DNA of 50,050 nt from JAYFRL01 sp034925905 (GCA_034925905.1 JAYFRL010000013.1:1-50050), one strand, 5' to 3'; shown: positions 24,995 to 34,061, counted from the first letter of the stretch. The notes: generated from the letters alone by a model not told the origin. Program-made: numbers and translations.

Positions 24995-25939
24995 TTAGTT
25001 GCCCAAAGTTGCAACCATAACGGCTTTTATAGTATGCATTCTGTTTTCCGCCTCATCAAACACAACGGAATATGGGCCTTCCAAAACCTCTTCCGTAACC
25101 TCATAATCCCTTACGGCAGGAAGACAATGCATAAATATCGAGTTTTTCTTGCCTGTTTCCGCCATTATTTCAGAATTTACCTGGTAGGGTTTAAGTATCT
25201 CAAGCCTTTCCGCAGCTTTTTCTTCTTCGCCCATCGATACCCAAACATCCGTATATATAACATCGGCACCCTTTGCGCCTTCAAGCGGATTTTCCGTAAA
25301 ATTTATACTGCTTCCGCTTACAGAAGCATATTCCATACATGTGGCTAAAAGTTCTTTTTCGGTCCAAAGGCTTTTGGGAGCTGCAACAGTGAAATTAACT
25401 CCCATTTTTGCACAGCCTATCATAAGAGCGTTTGCCATATTGTTTCTTCCATCGCCGAAATACGTAAAATTAAGGCCTTTTATTTCACCGAATTTTTCCT
25501 GCATAGTCATAAAATCAGCAAGCACTTGAGTTGGATGGTCTTCATCCGTTAACCCGTTCCAAACGGGAACGCCGCTGTATTTTGCAAGGTCTTCAACCGT
25601 TTTTTGGGAAAAACCGCGGAATTCTATCCCGTCAAATATCCTGCCCAAAACACGCGCCGTATCAGCAACCGTTTCCTTGTGGCCCAGCTGGATGTCGTTT
25701 CTGCCCAGATATTCAGGGTGTGCCCCTTCATCAGTACAGCCTACTGTGAAAGCTGAACGTGTTCTTGTTGAAGGTTTTTCAAATATAAGTGCTATATTTT
25801 TATTTTTAAGACGATATTCGTATATGCCTTTTTTCTTTTTATCCTTAAGCTCTATTGCAAGGTCTAAAAGATATTGTATTTCTCCGGCTGTGTAATCTCT
25901 AAGTGTTAAAAAGCTTCTTCCCTTCAAATTTACGGACAT
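24995..25939 (-). CDS. argF: Ornithine carbamoyltransferase
   Basis: The 314-aa protein has the carbamoyl-phosphate motif STRTRSAF near residues 56-63, the HPTQVLAD motif near 133-140 and the ornithine-side HCLPA motif near 270. It makes citrulline from ornithine and carbamoyl phosphate. No other arg genes or arginine-deiminase genes are nearby, so biosynthetic versus catabolic direction cannot be decided. The ATG at 25939 follows GGGAGG. Confidence 0.94.
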   Translation of the reverse strand: MSVNLKGRSFLTLRDYTAGEIQYLLDLAIELKDKKKKGIYEYRLKNKNIALIFEKPSTRTRSAFTVGCTDEGAHPEYLGRNDIQLGHKETVADTARVLGRIFDGIEFRGFSQKTVEDLAKYSGVPVWNGLTDEDHPTQVLADFMTMQEKFGEIKGLNFTYFGDGRNNMANALMIGCAKMGVNFTVAAPKSLWTEKELLATCMEYASVSGSSINFTENPLEGAKGADVIYTDVWVSMGEEEKAAERLEILKPYQVNSEIMAETGKKNSIFMHCLPAVRDYEVTEEVLEGPYSVVFDEAENRMHTIKAVMVATLGN

Positions 25940-25979
25940 GTTTTTTCCTCCCAAACTTATTAGCATGTTTTCTATGAAA

Positions 25980-26010
25980 ATAAGCGGCAGAGCTGCCGCT
26001 TGTTTTTTTA
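25980..26010. terminator. Hairpin between thioesterase gene and argF
   Basis: AAGCGGCAG pairs with CTGCCGCTT. The plus strand has a long T-run and the minus strand TTATTTTC, so it could attenuate readthrough into argF. Confidence 0.65.
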
Positions 26011-26016
26011 TTTTGC

Positions 26017-26415
26017 TTATACTTTTGCTTTATCGTTTACTTTGCTTAAAAACTTTTCGGTTGACACTATTGCGCGTCCGTGGGTTCCTTCTCCTATTTT
26101 ATCTTTTTCATCGTACGCCTTAACTTTAAAAGTCAGCATCTTTCCGTTAACCTCAGTAAGCTCTGCAATAACCCTAACCTTCATTCCAACAGGCGTGGCG
26201 GCAAGATGCGATATGTTCACAAACGTACCCACAGTGTCATAGCCTTGAGGAAGTGCGGATTTAACAGCATTAAGCGCTGCATTTTCCATCCAGAGTATCA
26301 TTGAAGGCGTGGAGAAAACGGAAACCTCTCCGCTGCCCATATGCGAAGCCGTATCATGGCTTGTAACCACTTTTTCTATTTCATAGCTCATTCCAGGGTT
26401 TAAATTAAATTCCAT
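26017..26415 (-). CDS. Hot-dog thioesterase, fluoroacetyl-CoA-thioesterase (FlK)-like
   Basis: The 132-aa single hot-dog protein follows the FlK pattern: FSTPSMILWMENAALNAV (about 34-51), TVGTFVNISHLAATPVGMKV (about 61-80) and a final FKVKAYDEKDKIGEGTHGRAIV. FlK hydrolyses fluoroacetyl-CoA; clostridial relatives of this size are general acyl-CoA thioesterases of unknown substrate. A GGAGG site precedes the start. It lies just downstream of ftsH (17 bases) and may be read from the same transcript. Confidence 0.85.
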   Translation of the reverse strand: MEFNLNPGMSYEIEKVVTSHDTASHMGSGEVSVFSTPSMILWMENAALNAVKSALPQGYDTVGTFVNISHLAATPVGMKVRVIAELTEVNGKMLTFKVKAYDEKDKIGEGTHGRAIVSTEKFLSKVNDKAKV

Positions 26416-26432
26416 ATGCTTTCCTCCTTACA

Positions 26433-28280
26433 TTACTCAAGCACATAAGCAGGGCTTCCTTTTAAAAGCGCCCTAAACTCGTCTCCTGTGAGCTTTTCTT
26501 TCTCAACAAGAACCTTTGCGGTTATATGAAGCATATCTATTTTTTCTTTAAGTATGCCAACGGCTTTTTCATAAGCGCCTGAAATTATTTTATTTACTTC
26601 GGAATCTATAGCTGTTGCTATGGTTTCTCCGTAGTTTCTTGAATGGGCAAGCTCACGGCCTATAAACACTTCGTCGCTTTCGCTGCCAAACTGTATCGGA
26701 CCTAAAATCTTGCTCATTCCATATTTTGTTACCATCCCTCTCGCTATTGCGGTGGCGCGTTCAATATCGTTTGAAGCTCCGGTTGTTATATCGTTAAACA
26801 CAACTTCCTCTGCTGCGCGTCCACCTAAAAGACCGACTATCTCCTGCTCCATGTGGGTTTTTGTAAGGTACATCTTTTCATCCCCAGGCAAATGCATAGT
26901 ATATCCTCCTGCCATGCCGGTAGGAATTATCGATATGCTGTGGACAGGGTCAAGCTCGCTTAAGGTTTCAGCAATTATGGCATGACCGGCTTCATGATAA
27001 GCCGTTATATATTTCTCCTTTTCAGGGACAACTCGGCTCTTTTTCTCAGTTCCAACACCCACTTTAACAAAGGCCTTCTGGATTTCTTCCATGTCTATAG
27101 CCTTTTTGTTTTCTCGCGCCGTTAAAAGAGCGGCTTCGTTAAGCAGGTTTTCAAGGTCTGCTCCTGTAAATCCTGAGGTTGTTTTTGCTATAACCTTAAA
27201 ATCAACGTCGGAAGCAAAGGGTTTGCCTTTGGCATGCACATTTAATATAGCTTCTCTGCCCTTAACATCTGGACGTCCAACGTAAACCTGCCTGTCGAAA
27301 CGTCCCGGTCTTAAAATAGCCGGGTCTAAAATATCCGCCCTGTTTGTTGCAGAGATAACTATAACTCCTTCGTTAACGCCAAACCCGTCCATCTCAACCA
27401 AAAGCTGGTTTAAGGTTTGCTCTCTTTCATCGTGTCCGCCTCCAAGCCCTGCGCCTCTGCGGCGGCCTACGGCGTCAATCTCATCTATGAAAATTATGCA
27501 GGGAGCATTTTTCTTCGCCTGCTCAAAAAGATCTCTAACCCTTGAAGCTCCAACGCCAACAAACATTTCAACAAAATCAGAACCTGAAATGCTGAAAAAC
27601 GGAACCGCCGCCTCACCTGCGACAGCCTTTGCTAGCAATGTTTTCCCTGTCCCGGGAGGGCCTACTAAAAGCACGCCTTTCGGAATCCTTGCCCCAAGCT
27701 CAACAAACTTTTTCGGCTCTCTTAAAAAGTCGACAAGCTCGCTCAGCTCAGCCTTTTCTTCGTCAAGCCCTGCAACCTTTTCAAACGTCACCTTGTTTTT
27801 ATCATCAACATTAAGCTTAGCTCGGCTTTTACCAAACGAAGCCATTTTTCCCCCTCCGCCTTGAACCCTTTGAAGAATAAAAGCAAAAAGGAACACAGCA
27901 AAAACCATAAGCAGCAAAGACGGGAGAATAGACGCTAAAAATCCTGTTTTTACAACATCAGGCGTTGTTATTTTGAGGGAAGAATCCCTTTCTGCGGCGG
28001 CATTTGCGATATTCATAAAACCTGATAAGCTTGGAAGGTTTATGAGCATTTCCGTGCCGTCGGACAAAACAGCCTTTGCTGTTCCAAAATCGGCATATTC
28101 TGAATCTCTCTGTATCTCAAGAGACGTAACCTCATCGTTGTTTAGCTTATTTAAAAGGTCGTTATATGTATATTCATATTCCGGCTGAACAGAGTAATCT
28201 TCATTAGTAATAGCAACAACGGTTATAATTATCGCAAAAATTAATCCGTATAAAGCTATGCTTTGCCAATATCTTTTCAA
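26433..28280 (-). CDS. ftsH: ATP-dependent zinc metalloprotease FtsH
   Basis: The 615-aa protein has two membrane helices (about 8-24 and 113-137), an AAA+ domain with Walker A GPPGTGKT at 207-214, Walker B and the SRH region, and the zinc-binding HEAGH in ITAYHEAGHAI. It degrades membrane and short-lived regulatory proteins. It ends the tilS-hpt-ftsH series, the standard Firmicutes order. The start follows GGAGGGAAA. Confidence 0.97.
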   Translation of the reverse strand: MKRYWQSIALYGLIFAIIITVVAITNEDYSVQPEYEYTYNDLLNKLNNDEVTSLEIQRDSEYADFGTAKAVLSDGTEMLINLPSLSGFMNIANAAAERDSSLKITTPDVVKTGFLASILPSLLLMVFAVFLFAFILQRVQGGGGKMASFGKSRAKLNVDDKNKVTFEKVAGLDEEKAELSELVDFLREPKKFVELGARIPKGVLLVGPPGTGKTLLAKAVAGEAAVPFFSISGSDFVEMFVGVGASRVRDLFEQAKKNAPCIIFIDEIDAVGRRRGAGLGGGHDEREQTLNQLLVEMDGFGVNEGVIVISATNRADILDPAILRPGRFDRQVYVGRPDVKGREAILNVHAKGKPFASDVDFKVIAKTTSGFTGADLENLLNEAALLTARENKKAIDMEEIQKAFVKVGVGTEKKSRVVPEKEKYITAYHEAGHAIIAETLSELDPVHSISIIPTGMAGGYTMHLPGDEKMYLTKTHMEQEIVGLLGGRAAEEVVFNDITTGASNDIERATAIARGMVTKYGMSKILGPIQFGSESDEVFIGRELAHSRNYGETIATAIDSEVNKIISGAYEKAVGILKEKIDMLHITAKVLVEKEKLTGDEFRALLKGSPAYVLE

Positions 28281-28346
28281 ATGTTTCCCTCCTTTTCTCT
28301 TTATTTTTATTGAATAATAAATATATAAAATACCTGAGAAGATATA

Positions 28347-28877
28347 TTATTCATCTTCAAAAGAAATTACACCTATGTAGTTCAGATTTCTATATCTCTG
28401 ATCATAATCAAGGCCATAGCCCACCACGAATTCATCAGGTATTGTAAACCCTGTGTAATCCACATTAACTTTAACCTCGCGCCTTAAAGGTTTGTCCAAA
28501 AGAGCGCATATCTTTAAGCTGTTTGGGTTTCGGTTTAAAAGGAACTCCCCCAGAAGGTTCAATGTGCGTCCTGAATCTATTATATCCTCAATTATTATAA
28601 CATCTTTCCCTTCTATTGATTCATCCAAATCCAAAAGTATTTTTATGTTTCCCGAGCTTTTTGTTTCGCTTCCGTAGCTTGAAACACTCATAAAAGATAT
28701 TTTAACAGGAAGGTTTATCCTTCTGGCAAGATCCACCATAAAAATAACTCCTCCCTTAAGCACGCAAATCATGTCTATCGTCTTTCCTTTATAATCCCTC
28801 ATAATTTCTTCGGCAATTTCATCAAGCCTTTTGTTTATTGCCGAATTGGTTATTAAAGGTACAATCTTCTCCTTCAT
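28347..28877 (-). CDS. hpt: Hypoxanthine(-guanine) phosphoribosyltransferase
   Basis: The 176-aa enzyme carries the PRPP motif EDIIDSGRT at 97-105, MSVSSYGSET near 63-72 (the flexible loop) and VVGYGLDYDQRYRN near the C-terminus, the purine-binding part. It salvages hypoxanthine and guanine to nucleotides. Its start at 28877 lies inside the end of tilS (56-base overlap) with a GGGAGGAC site, so translation is linked to tilS. Confidence 0.95.
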   Translation of the reverse strand: MKEKIVPLITNSAINKRLDEIAEEIMRDYKGKTIDMICVLKGGVIFMVDLARRINLPVKISFMSVSSYGSETKSSGNIKILLDLDESIEGKDVIIIEDIIDSGRTLNLLGEFLLNRNPNSLKICALLDKPLRREVKVNVDYTGFTIPDEFVVGYGLDYDQRYRNLNYIGVISFEDE

Positions 28878-30261
28878 TCAAAATGTCCTCCCGGAAGTAT
28901 ACATAAAGTATATTTTTTGAGTCCTTTGAAGCAAGATAATATTGCGAAACGCGTCTGTTTATTATCCAAATAACATTTTGACCGAAAGCAACCAAAGGGA
29001 TTAAATTTCTTTTATCTCTGGGGATTTTTTCGTCTATGAAAAAATCCTTAACGCTTTTTGCGCCGTTTAAGCCTTTTAAAACTATTTTATCCCCGCTTAT
29101 TCTGCTTCTTACTTTAAGACCATTTTTTATTTTATCATAATCAAAAGCTTTCGTACATATGTTAAACGATTTTATACCGTTTTTTTTACAGTTTAAATAT
29201 GACCCCACATATATCCCGGCTTCTTTTATAAAAATTTCACCGTTAACAGGAAGTTCATATTCATATGGCAAGGCTTCTTCCTCAGACGTCTTATAAAGCT
29301 CTATGGTATCATAAACTGTGCGGCAGCCGATTCCCCAAGGCAGGGAAACGCTTTTGCCCGTACCTTTTAAAATAAGCTCTTTTAAAGCTTTAAGATGTCT
29401 TAGCTCAAAATCCTTTGCAGTTCCCGCAAAAGCTTCAAAGGCAAGCCTTAAAACTCTGAAAAGGACAGCATCCTCAAGCTCTTTAAGCACATTCAGGCTT
29501 AAAGTTATTTCCCCGGAATTTTTATTTACCGCCGCAGATTCAAAGGCAGAAAGCGCAAGAGAATTCAAATACTCCTCGTCACATCTTAAAAGCTCGGCCG
29601 TTTTTGCTATGTTTTCCAGCGCCCTTTCGTTTATCTCGTTTGAAAAAAGGGGCAAAACCTTAAGCCTTATTTTGTTCCGGGTATATACATCATCAAAATT
29701 TGTGGCGTCATCTCTGTAAGCTTGTCCTATTTCTTTTAAATAAGCTTCTATTTCAGCTCTCGAACATCTTATAAGCGGACGGATTATATTTCCCCTAACA
29801 GGAGGAATGCCGCCTAAGCCTTTCAGCCCAGTGCCCCTGCAAAGGCGCATTATAAGCGTTTCAACCTGGTCATTCATATTATGCGCAACGGCTATTTTGT
29901 TTGCGGCCATTTCGTTTAAAACTTCTTTGAATTTTTTATATCTAATAAATCTGCCCGCCTCTTCAACGCTTATTCCCATACTTTCTGAAGCGCCCTTAAC
30001 ATCACAGCAAAAGGCCATGAAACAAACTCCAAGCCTTTGGGAGATTTCTTTTGCAAAACGCTCATCGGCATCCGCTTCCGCGCCTCTTAAGGAATGGTTT
30101 ATATGCACAGCGGTAAGAGTTAAATCATAGCTTTCTTTAACAGAGTTTAAAAAGCATAAAAGAGCAACGGAATCCGCTCCTCCGGAAAGACCCACAACAA
30201 CCGAATCCCCTTTGGAAAGCATATTATATTCTTTTACGGAATCCAAGGCTTTTTTAAACAT
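28822..30261 (-). CDS. tilS: tRNA(Ile)-lysidine synthetase
   Basis: The 479-aa protein has the PP-loop SGGADS at residues 26-31, then HINHSLRGAEADADERF (about 71-87) and a DQVETLIMRLCRGTGLKGL segment characteristic of TilS; a C-terminal TilS domain completes it. It converts C34 of tRNA-Ile(CAU) to lysidine so that AUA is read as Ile, an essential step. The ATG at 30261 follows GAGAGGG; the frame is open upstream to 30357 but has no ribosome site there. Confidence 0.95.
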   Translation of the reverse strand: MFKKALDSVKEYNMLSKGDSVVVGLSGGADSVALLCFLNSVKESYDLTLTAVHINHSLRGAEADADERFAKEISQRLGVCFMAFCCDVKGASESMGISVEEAGRFIRYKKFKEVLNEMAANKIAVAHNMNDQVETLIMRLCRGTGLKGLGGIPPVRGNIIRPLIRCSRAEIEAYLKEIGQAYRDDATNFDDVYTRNKIRLKVLPLFSNEINERALENIAKTAELLRCDEEYLNSLALSAFESAAVNKNSGEITLSLNVLKELEDAVLFRVLRLAFEAFAGTAKDFELRHLKALKELILKGTGKSVSLPWGIGCRTVYDTIELYKTSEEEALPYEYELPVNGEIFIKEAGIYVGSYLNCKKNGIKSFNICTKAFDYDKIKNGLKVRSRISGDKIVLKGLNGAKSVKDFFIDEKIPRDKRNLIPLVAFGQNVIWIINRRVSQYYLASKDSKNILYVYFREDILNEGEDCTFNNQFGNKQKA

Positions 30262-30758
30262 TTTAAGCCCTCTCTTTAAGCCTCTATAAAAGCACGCGAT
30301 TGCCAATTCATAAACTTGCATACTAATTATATTACCAAAATCCAATAAATTAAGCAATTGTAAAATTAAAAAGTTATAATTTGCGTAAAAATCAGGATTT
30401 TGTTCCCCGTTTGTTTTATATTTTCAGGTTAATACAAGCTCTTTTTAAAACCACGCTTTTTTAGATCCAACAATGTAAAACACAAATATACATTATGTAA
30501 TATCATTTCCCTTGTCAAGAAAAAATCAAGATTTATTTTATATTTTAAATATTATACGTATAAAATTGCCTCTTTGTTTTTATTTTAGTATACTTTGCAC
30601 TGTGTAAATGCCGGCTAAAATATCATTGTCATATTAAGACTTTTAAAATCCTTAAGGAGTAATTTTAATATTTAGTATTTACGGTAAAATCCTTTAAAAT
30701 ATAAAAACATATATGCCCTAATTAATCAGATAAATAAATAAATTGTTGTATAATACGA
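30262..30758. other. AT-rich intergenic region
   Basis: No gene is visible between tilS and the exosporium-type gene. The sequence is very AT-rich, with several possible -10 boxes on both strands; the tilS promoter must lie at its left end, but no box pair stands out. Confidence 0.5.
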
Positions 30759-30786
30759 ACATCCTTCCTATAATCCGCATATATTA
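30759..30786 (+). promoter_or_regulatory. Sigma-K-like promoter of the collagen-like gene
   Basis: CATATATTA at 30778-30786 matches the sigma-K -10 consensus CATANNNTA. AC at 30759-30760 stands 17 bases upstream as the short -35. A transcript would start about 45 bases before the ATG. The match is short and AT-rich DNA gives chance hits, but the gene is of a sporulation type. Confidence 0.45.
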
Positions 30787-30834
30787 TATTAGAATTTATA
30801 TTATTCTAAATAATTAAAGAAAGGATGCTATAAA

Positions 30835-31506
30835 ATGCCAAATTTCTACAACAATTTTGGAACGGATCCGTCAAGCTTTCAAGAAGACGGCGCAGTAATA
30901 TCCGCTTCCTTCCGCCCCCCCTGCTCATCTCCTTGCTTTTCCCCGTTAGACTGCGGATGTAGTTCTGGATGTAGTTCTGGATGCGATTCTGGATGTAGAC
31001 CTGCTTGCTTTATAGGATCGCCAGGACCAATGGGACCTCCGGGGCCACGCGGATTCCCTGGGATACCCGGACCTCCGGGGTTAAGCGGCTTATCTGCTTT
31101 TGGCGGACGGTATAATGATTCAGAGCAAACCATAATCATTCCAGCCGAAGGTGAAGAAGTTATTGAACTACCGGAAACCTTGCCTAGTCTTAATGCAATT
31201 TACGGGACAGACAATATAATTATTAATCGACCCGGTATTTACCGCGTTGAATTCATGGTGATGCTGGGGGCAAGCACAGGTACAGTCGGAGCGCAAATTT
31301 ATGTGCGTTTAAATGGAGTTGCTATTCCTTCTTCCGTTTTAGAGGTTTCTTTGACAACCAGTTTTCAGAATCTTAATCTGAGCACTTTTGTTCTTTTAGC
31401 CCCGGGGAATATTCTTGATCTTGCCATTTCCAGTACTGCTGGCGGAACTGTTGTTTTTGGACCATCTGTTAATGCAAACCTTAGCGTAATGAAGATTAGC
31501 GTATAA
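30835..31506 (+). CDS. Collagen-like BclA-type exosporium/spore-surface protein
   Basis: The 223-aa protein has a 40-residue N-terminal part, a Cys-rich segment of GCSS/GCDS repeats (about 39-60), one short collagen run of Gly-X-Y triplets (about 63-83, GPMGPPGPRGFPG and so on), then a C-terminal beta-rich globular domain of the BclA/C1q-like type (about 90-223). Such proteins trimerise and form hair-like filaments on the spore surface. The collagen part is very short compared with BclA. The ribosome site is AAAGGATG. Confidence 0.85.
   Translation: MPNFYNNFGTDPSSFQEDGAVISASFRPPCSSPCFSPLDCGCSSGCSSGCDSGCRPACFIGSPGPMGPPGPRGFPGIPGPPGLSGLSAFGGRYNDSEQTIIIPAEGEEVIELPETLPSLNAIYGTDNIIINRPGIYRVEFMVMLGASTGTVGAQIYVRLNGVAIPSSVLEVSLTTSFQNLNLSTFVLLAPGNILDLAISSTAGGTVVFGPSVNANLSVMKISV
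30955..31002 (+). repeat. Tandem 12-bp repeat encoding GC(S/D)S units
   Basis: Four head-to-tail copies of a GGATGTAGTTCT-type unit (30955, 30967, 30979, 30991) differ at a few bases and encode Gly-Cys-Ser/Asp/Arg-Ser/Pro. The number could vary by slippage. Confidence 0.8.
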
Positions 31507-31605
31507 ATCTATCCTGCAATTAAGCTCGCATATCTTTTGATGCAAACTCGCTTCCATGCTAAGGTAATTACAAAATAATAATAATCATTATTATTTATCC
31601 GCAGA

Positions 31606-31652
31606 CAAAAACCACTGTTTATCTTAAAATTAAGACAAACGGTGGTTTAAGT
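31606..31652 (+). terminator. Terminator after the collagen-like gene
   Basis: AACCACTGTTT pairs with AAACGGTGGTT across TCTTAA/TTAAGA inner pairing. A T-run is weak, and it may serve the convergent MFS gene too. Confidence 0.6.
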
Positions 31653-31735
31653 ATTCCCCGCAAATTATAAAAATCAAATTCCCTTTAAATCTTTTAAACG
31701 CTTTTAAACTGTGCAAAGAATAAAAAGCTTTAAGC

Positions 31736-32964
31736 TTATGCCTTTTTTGACGGCTTTGTCTTTAAAAGAAGCATAAGCACAATAGCGGCGCAGGCGCATC
31801 CGGCAGCAATCATAAACGCAGGAAACATCAAGGAAATGTCTTTGGAGGCGATATTTTTATAGTACCCCGCTATGTAGGAGGACACAACCGCACCTATGCC
31901 AAAGCCCAAAAGCACCATGCCGTAATTTGTGGCCATATGCTTTGGTCCGAAAAGGTCGGCTGTGAGCGACGGGAATGTGCTTAAAAAGCCTCCGTAGAAA
32001 AACCCTATGAATCCTATTATCACATATATGGTATATCCGTTTGCCTGGTTAACCAGCAGTGAAAAAATCCCCGAGCCAAAAAGAAGAATAAAAATTGTCC
32101 TCTTCCGTCCGAGCTTATCTGAAGCCATGCCCCAAAACAGCCGCCCGAGAGAATTAAACATTGATATAACAAGAACCCCTATTGTCGCGGTTTCCGCTAA
32201 ACCCTTGGCCACAGCGATAGGCTTTGCAAAGCCTATCATCATAAGCCCACCCATACATGCCAGCATAAGTGAAAACGTCACAAGATAAAACCTGAAATCC
32301 TTTAATACCTGACCCGGTGAAAGACTTCCGTCATCGGTACCCGAAGAGCCTAAGGATACCCCGGGATTTTTTAGACCTTCTGAAGGAGGGTTTTGAAGAA
32401 AAACCCCCCCTACACTGCATACAACAAGAAATATACCACTTAAAACCATAAAGGTTTTAGGCTCACCCACCTCGGCTCCGCCAAAATATTCTATCAGCCG
32501 CTCAACTATAGGGGTGAAAATTACTCCGCCGAAGCCCAGAGCCGAAACGATAAGGCCAGTGACAAAGCCTTTTTTTTAGGAAACCATTTTTGCGCACATG
32601 AAATGGTTGTGGAATAGGTGAACCCCATGCCCGTTCCTCCCATAGCTCCGTATCCAAGCCAAAGCAGCCATGGCATATCCGGAGTTGCAAATGAAGCGAG
32701 CAAAAAACCTGAGCTTAAAATTATTCCGCCTAAAATAACAATAACCCTAACCGAAAATTTTGCGGCAAGCTTTCCCCCAATAACACTGCCGACCGTAAGG
32801 GTAGACAAAAGCAGGGAAAATGTTAGGCTTGCGGCAGCGTTGTCTCCGTTAAAAATACTGTTTGCAATGCCTGTCTGAAAAACACTCCAAATATAGGCGA
32901 CTCCTAGGCAAAGCTGGATTGCTATTGACGCTGCGATCGGTACTGTTCTGGGAAACACTTTCAT
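31736..32964 (-). pseudogene. OFA-family MFS transporter with a frame break at an A8 run
   Basis: Two overlapping pieces make one 12-helix transporter of the oxalate/formate-antiporter (OFA) family. Residues 1-135 (from 32964) include QLCLGVAYIWSVFQ and GGTGMGFTYST, ending KWFPKKK. The remainder, in the -1 frame, continues GFVTGLIVSALGFGG and runs to 31736. The break falls at eight A (complement of 32570-32577) with AAAAAAG before GCT. One more A would give an intact protein of about 409 aa. A sequencing slip, phase variation or -1 ribosomal slippage are all possible. The ribosome site AAGGAGG is good. The substrate is unknown, probably a small carboxylate. Confidence 0.75.
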
Positions 32965-32991
32965 AAATAAACCTCCTTAAAAAAATATATA

Positions 32992-33025
32992 AAAAAACCC
33001 CTTACTGTTTTGCAGTAAGGGGTTT
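32992..33025 (-). terminator. Leader terminator upstream of the MFS gene
   Basis: On the minus strand AAACCCCTTACTG pairs with CAGTAAGGGGTTT, followed by seven T. It lies between the leader ORF (ends 33046) and the MFS start (32964), so readthrough is needed for transporter expression. Confidence 0.85.
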
Positions 33026-33045
33026 AATCCAAGAATAGCCGGGAT

Positions 33046-33156
33046 TTATACCTCCAAAGGTTTTATGCAAAACTCAAATAACCCTATTATTTGTAATTTG
33101 ATTACAATAATAATAAGGCTAATAATGCTCATGAGTTTTGCAAACATATCAGACAT
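33046..33156 (-). CDS. 36-aa Ile-rich hydrophobic leader peptide or small membrane subunit
   Basis: The ATG at 33156 follows GGGAG at the usual distance, and the ORF reads MSDMFAKLMSIISLIIIVIK then LQIIGLFEF and CIKPLEV. Nine of 36 residues are Ile, several in runs. It lies about 30 bases downstream of a consensus promoter and 21 bases before a terminator that precedes the MFS gene. It could be a transcription-attenuation leader peptide sensing Ile-tRNA supply, or a one-helix partner of the transporter. The DNA for its middle also forms a 10-bp-closed hairpin (33067-33141). Confidence 0.6.
   Translation of the reverse strand: MSDMFAKLMSIISLIIIVIKLQIIGLFEFCIKPLEV
33067..33141 (-). repeat. Long inverted repeat inside the leader ORF
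   Basis: GCAAAACTCA (33067-33076) pairs perfectly with TGAGTTTTGC (33132-33141). A second stem (TTGTAAT with ATTACAA and flanking ATTATT/AATAAT) sits near the centre. Its stability against the downstream terminator was not computed. Confidence 0.6.
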
Positions 33157-33190
33157 AATTATAATCTCCCGCGGAAAGTGAATTTTAGCT

Positions 33191-33219
33191 ATTATGCCAT
33201 ATCAAAACACATGTGTCAA
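33191..33219 (-). promoter_or_regulatory. Promoter of the leader ORF-MFS unit
   Basis: On the minus strand TTGACA (33219-33214) and CATAAT (33196-33191) are separated by 17 bases. Transcription would begin near 33184, giving a leader of about 220 bases before the transporter start. Confidence 0.8.
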
Positions 33220-33316
33220 CAACTTTTTTATGCTCATGGTTATCGAATATAAATTTTAGCTTTGTCTCCTGCTTGAAAAATTTATGGAAAGACCCATATA
33301 AAGGCAAGTTATATAT

Positions 33317-33348
33317 AAAAAAGCCGTTTAAAATCAAACGGTTTTTAT
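33317..33348 (-). terminator. Terminator after queH
   Basis: AAAAAGCCGTTT pairs with AAACGGTTTTT around AAAATC, with T-runs on both strands. Confidence 0.75.
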
Positions 33349-33351
33349 ATA

Positions 33352-33894
33352 TTATTTGCTTTTGGTTTTTTTAAGATAGCGTTCTTCTTCGCTGAAAATG
33401 CATCCGCAGTATTTTTGCATATAAAAACCTTTTTCTCTGGCACGCTTTTGACCTTCCCTGAAAAAAGGACGAAAATCTCTGTAAAGAAATTCCACCCCGT
33501 TTTTTTCAGCGCTTTCCTTCATAACACGGCAAAGCAAATCGTGGTTTTGATATGGGCTTATAAGCAAAGTGGACGTAAAGCTGTCAAACCCGTTTTGTGC
33601 AGCATATCTTGCGGCGGCCTCTGCCCTAAGCGAATAGCAAAACCCACAGCGTTCATTAAAATCCGGGGGAATCCCCTTTATAAACTCACGCAGGCCATAG
33701 TCATCCCGGACAATAAGCTCCATATCTATTTCCCCGGCATAGCCGATTAAAGTTTCCTTCCGGGCTTTATATTCCGTATACGGATGTATGTTTGGATTAT
33801 ACCAAAATCCAACCGGCTCAATATTTTCACCGCGCAGGCTTTCTATACACATAAGCGAACACGGCGCACAACAAATATGCAGCAGTGTTTTCAA
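33352..33894 (-). CDS. queH: Epoxyqueuosine reductase QueH
   Basis: The 180-aa protein begins MKTLLHICCAPCS, with the adjacent Cys pair and third Cys of QueH (DUF208). CGFCYSLR (about 82-89) and YCGCIFSE near the C-terminus add further Cys. QueH performs the last step of queuosine synthesis in tRNA using an Fe-S cluster and a second metal, replacing the B12-dependent QueG. It is a single gene here; other queuosine genes are outside the window. Confidence 0.93.
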   Translation of the reverse strand: MKTLLHICCAPCSLMCIESLRGENIEPVGFWYNPNIHPYTEYKARKETLIGYAGEIDMELIVRDDYGLREFIKGIPPDFNERCGFCYSLRAEAAARYAAQNGFDSFTSTLLISPYQNHDLLCRVMKESAEKNGVEFLYRDFRPFFREGQKRAREKGFYMQKYCGCIFSEEERYLKKTKSK

Positions 33895-34061
33895 TTTAAC
33901 CGCCCCTTTAACTCATATTCCCAGCAAAAACCGTACCGGGTAAATCTCAAAAGCAATCTTGTTATTTTTATTTAAGCATATAGCTTCTTATAGCGCCAAA
34001 AGTTTTATAGGCTATAAAGAAACGAAATTGTTTTTGTAAAACCGCCAAAACCTAGTTTTTG

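Noticed and set aside
30879..31139. Gly/Pro-rich reading frame opposite the collagen-like gene
   Set aside because: It is the complement of Gly-X-Y codons and has no start signals.
32502..32690. Separate small gene in the third frame at the MFS frame break
   Set aside because: The helices of the transporter continue across the A8 run in the other two frames, so this frame is spurious.
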